Assembly: GCA_023213315.1 (NCBI GenBank)
Contig: JAKCPI010009364.1
Coordinates: 49,826 to 113,825 of the forward strand
Length of the DNA stretch: 64,000 nucleotides
Reading direction: 5' to 3'
Origin: Euborellia annulipes
Lineage: Eukaryota > Arthropoda > Insecta > Dermaptera > Anisolabididae
A program made the translations under genes and the position numbers. Under the pieces are notes generated by a model. That model was not told the DNA's origin. It made no database searches and worked only from the letters and a program-made list of their open reading frames with translations. Each line of letters starts with the position of its first letter. Positions within the stretch are counted from its first letter, which is position 1. This document shows positions 61,398 through 64,000 of the stretch, piece by piece.

Positions 61398-61778
61398 TAT
61401 ACCATGGGGAACATAAACATTTGCACCCTGAGCCATTTGAAAGACGCCTACTGTTAGGCAGCCCAATTGACTCACCACTACATATGCAGTGTCTGTGTGA
61501 ATTTACCTGAGGTAGGGTTCTGAGGGTCTTTTAGGATAGACCATAAACCACCTCTTTTCAGCAATATAGCGTAGCCTTTTTTTTTTATCTCAATATTTAA
61601 ACTTTTTTTTTAATTTCATCTTGTTATTTGGAAAAAATTAACTTATTTCAAATTTTGGACGAAACTTGCACCCTGAGCCATTTGAAAGACGCCTACTATC
61701 CCAATTTTTAATAAAATTTCTCCGATATCTATAGACCTTTATAATAATATCTCGGGTGTTAAAATATTCTTATTAAGA

Positions 61779-61927
61779 AAAAAATCTGGTGTGACTGATC
61801 GCACAGCACACAACTTTCTCTTATCTTTGGTAATCAAAAGTTGTGTTCTGTGCTTGTCACACCAGATTTTTCGTGTTGGCATATATTTAGTTTCCTCTGA
61901 TACCGGTATATTAGAATTCAGATGTAA
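61779..61927 (-). repeat. Family B repeat, hairpin end only
   Basis: aaaaaaatctggtgtgactg to gtcacaccagatttttcgtg, an almost perfect hairpin. The rest is missing. Another B start, ttttactttctcttaccc, lies at 62227. Confidence 0.75.
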
Positions 61928-61975
61928 TTTTTTTTTTTTTTTTTTTTAACATTCATTCTTTTTTCTCATTTCCAC

Positions 61976-62040
61976 TCACATTCACACACAGATTCACACA
62001 GTCTTTTCGGCAACTTAGGCCATTTAAGACTTTGAAAATC
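61976..62040 (-). mobile_element. SINE body fragment
   Basis: cacacagtcttttcggcaac and ttaggccatttaagactttg match the body of the SINE at 62395-62665. Confidence 0.5.
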
Positions 62041-62394
62041 TATTAATTCTGGCCTATTCATTTGTTGCCCAGATATTTAAATGTATAAGTTATGATGGAC
62101 TTATATTTTATAATATCACGATGATATTTGTAATATTGTAATTTTTTGAAATATTTTTTTTAGGGTATTTATAATTCGTTTTTTTTTTAATTTTTTTTTT
62201 TTTAGCTAGAGTAAATTATCAATATTTTACTTTCTCTTACCCTATATGAAATTTAATTTGTATTATATATCTTAAATATCTAGTCATGGCTTGGGTCCTA
62301 TGGGGGAGATTTGAACCCCCCCCCCCCCCGCTACGTCGAATAAGACAAAATAATATGAACACCGGACATATAGACAATATTTATTTATTTATTT

Positions 62395-62665
62395 TTTTTT
62401 TAAATCGAAACACTCACACTTTTTTCTCATTCACACTCACACTCACACACACATTCACACAGTCTTTTCGGCAACTGAGGCCATATAAGACTTTTTACGA
62501 TATCCGTTATTGATAAATATACATATATGGGGTCCAGGCATTCTTATTTAAGCCATTTGGTATCCAAGTGCCTTAAATAAAATCATCGGACTGCCTGGGG
62601 TCCGAACCCGCGACGTTTGGAATATGAGGTTAGCACGCTAACCTCTACGCCATGCCCCGAGGGCA
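62395..62665 (-). mobile_element. tRNA-derived SINE
   Basis: Minus strand: tRNA-like head with A-box-like tggcgtagaggttag (near 62640-62655) and B box gggttcggacccc (near 62596-62610), then a body ending in cggcaactgaggcc and a TG/GA-rich tail. Different head from the 2905 SINE. Confidence 0.65.
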
Positions 62666-63660
62666 TATTTATTTATTAATAATGTGTTGAGCCATTTGCT
62701 TGTAGAAATTTTTACAGGTTATTTGGGGGTACTCTAGGATCTATCCAAAGTTTTTGACCTCGAGGACCCTGTACTAACTTGGGGGGAGTGGGAGAGGGGG
62801 TTGCAAAAACCTCAAAATTTTAGAACTTTTTCATTTTTTATTTTGTTTTCTATCTCATAAACTAAGCATATTTTGTGCACCAGAGTACAATACAAAGTTG
62901 TAGAGCATTAAATTTGCTAAAATTTCGTTATTAAAACGCGTATTTAGACCCAATATTAACCGATATACCGTCGATCAAAGTTTCTATTTGTTTTACATTT
63001 CGAGGAACTTGGTCTAACTTTAATCGGCCGTATCTCGGTTAATATTGGGTGTAAATATTCGATTTATTAACCCAATCTTAGCAAATTTAATGCTCTACAA
63101 CTTTATTATGTATTAAAATGCACAGAATATGTTTAGTTTCCGAGATATAAGCGAAAAACTGAAAAAAGTTCAAAGTATTTAGAAATGAAAAAAAGAAATT
63201 TTGATCAGCCCAATCTCGGTTAATATTTGGTCTGAAAATTCGTTTTATCAACCAAATTTTATACTCTTTCTAATTTATTATGGGGGAGTGCACAAAATAT
63301 GCTTAGTTTAAGAGATATAAGCGAGATACTGAAAAAAGTACACACATTTTGAGTTTTTTTTTTTTTTTGTTTTTCTCCAACCCTACGAATTAAACAAAAG
63401 CAAACATTAAAAGCTAAAAATTGAATTTAAGTTTTTTTTCGGTGTCTAGAAGAGGAATTCGCAAATTCTTTATTTAAAATTTATTTATTGTCCAAAGGGA
63501 TGGTTTATGGTCTATCCTAAAAGACCCTCAGAACCCTACCTCAGGTAAATTCACACAGACAGTGCATATGTAGTGGTGAGTCAATTGGGCTGCCTAACAG
63601 TAGGCGTCTTTCAAATGGCTCAGGGTGCAAATGTTTATGTTCCCCATGGTATATATATAT

Positions 63661-64000
63661 GGGGCATTCCACGCCAACTCGACCACTTCTGAACCCGACC
63701 ATTTTTGATTTGGCTGAAAGTTTGTCATCTTTTTGTACCCTATTGAAAACGTGTTTGAGAATTTTTTCAGATTTTACGACCCGGCCAAAAAAGTTATAGC
63801 ATTTTCAAAAAACATCGATTTTTCAAATAACCGTAAAACTGTCAAAAAATTAACTTATCGGGACGATTTTTTTTTTTGAAATTTTTGTCTTTAAATGTAC
63901 TTTTCAGAAAAAAAATATGACAAAAATTTTACAGATTCATCTTAAACGTTTTTTTGACATTTTCGGAAAAAAACAAAAATTTCGAGATGAATGACACTTT
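63661..64000 (+). repeat. Start of a repeat with GGGCATTCCACG terminus, cut by window edge
   Basis: ggggcattccacgccaactc begins just outside the previous element and continues with long A/T-rich, non-coding sequence to the edge. Same terminus type as 1911. Confidence 0.45.

Larger units (their letters stand above)
61398..63655. mobile_element. 2.25-kb element with about 160-bp inverted termini
   Basis: ataccatggggaacataaac (61398) through taggatagaccataaaccac (61555) is repeated inverted at 63498-63655 almost base for base. Interior: family B end, two SINE pieces and a degenerate inverted region 62750-63350. No transposase. Superfamily unknown. Confidence 0.7.

Overview
The window is eukaryotic, AT-rich and intron-rich. 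Two conserved genes lie on the + strand in a landscape dominated by short non-autonomous mobile elements. Introns have GT..AG borders and T-rich acceptors. The two proteins are most like invertebrate homologues, and an arthropod is my best guess; nothing in the sequence fixes the species.

1-26737: xanthine dehydrogenase (XDH, insect rosy), lacking only its 5' end. Nineteen exons from 636 to 26737 join in frame with no stop or frameshift to give about 1200 residues. They run from the Cys pair of the second 2Fe-2S domain, through the FAD domain, to the molybdopterin domain and stop codon. Residues that separate XDH from aldehyde oxidase are present. The introns hold foldback elements, MITEs, tRNA-derived SINEs, a probable LTR remnant and one orphan minus-strand exon candidate.

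26738-37180: intergenic, about 10.4 kb, with repeats, low-complexity AT DNA and, at its right end, a less AT-rich segment that is a candidate promoter.

37271-54711: 5' two thirds of an ABCC1-type multidrug-resistance-associated protein (MRP). Eighteen exons encode 1083 residues: TMD0, L0 linker, TMD1, complete NBD1, regulatory linker and the start of TMD2. The rest of TMD2 and NBD2 are not found before 64000, so the next intron exceeds 9 kb or the locus is broken. XDH makes urate and some ABCC proteins export urate and conjugates; a functional link between the neighbours is inference only.

54712-64000: no exon recognised. It holds a hAT-type MITE with intact 8-bp duplications, Tc1/mariner-type MITEs, nested foldback elements, SINE pieces and a 2.25-kb element with long inverted termini.

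The most unusual system is a set of foldback elements of 0.2-1 kb whose arms differ in sequence but carry a shared core near the centre: CTGANGA, one extra base, a hairpin, then GAAAC followed by GTC, GTT or a variant. This is the hammerhead ribozyme core. Several copies also have a complementary helix I. Paired copies face outward. The ACGU next to the cleavage site is self-complementary, which would suit ribozymes that work as dimers. These lie in introns of both genes and downstream.
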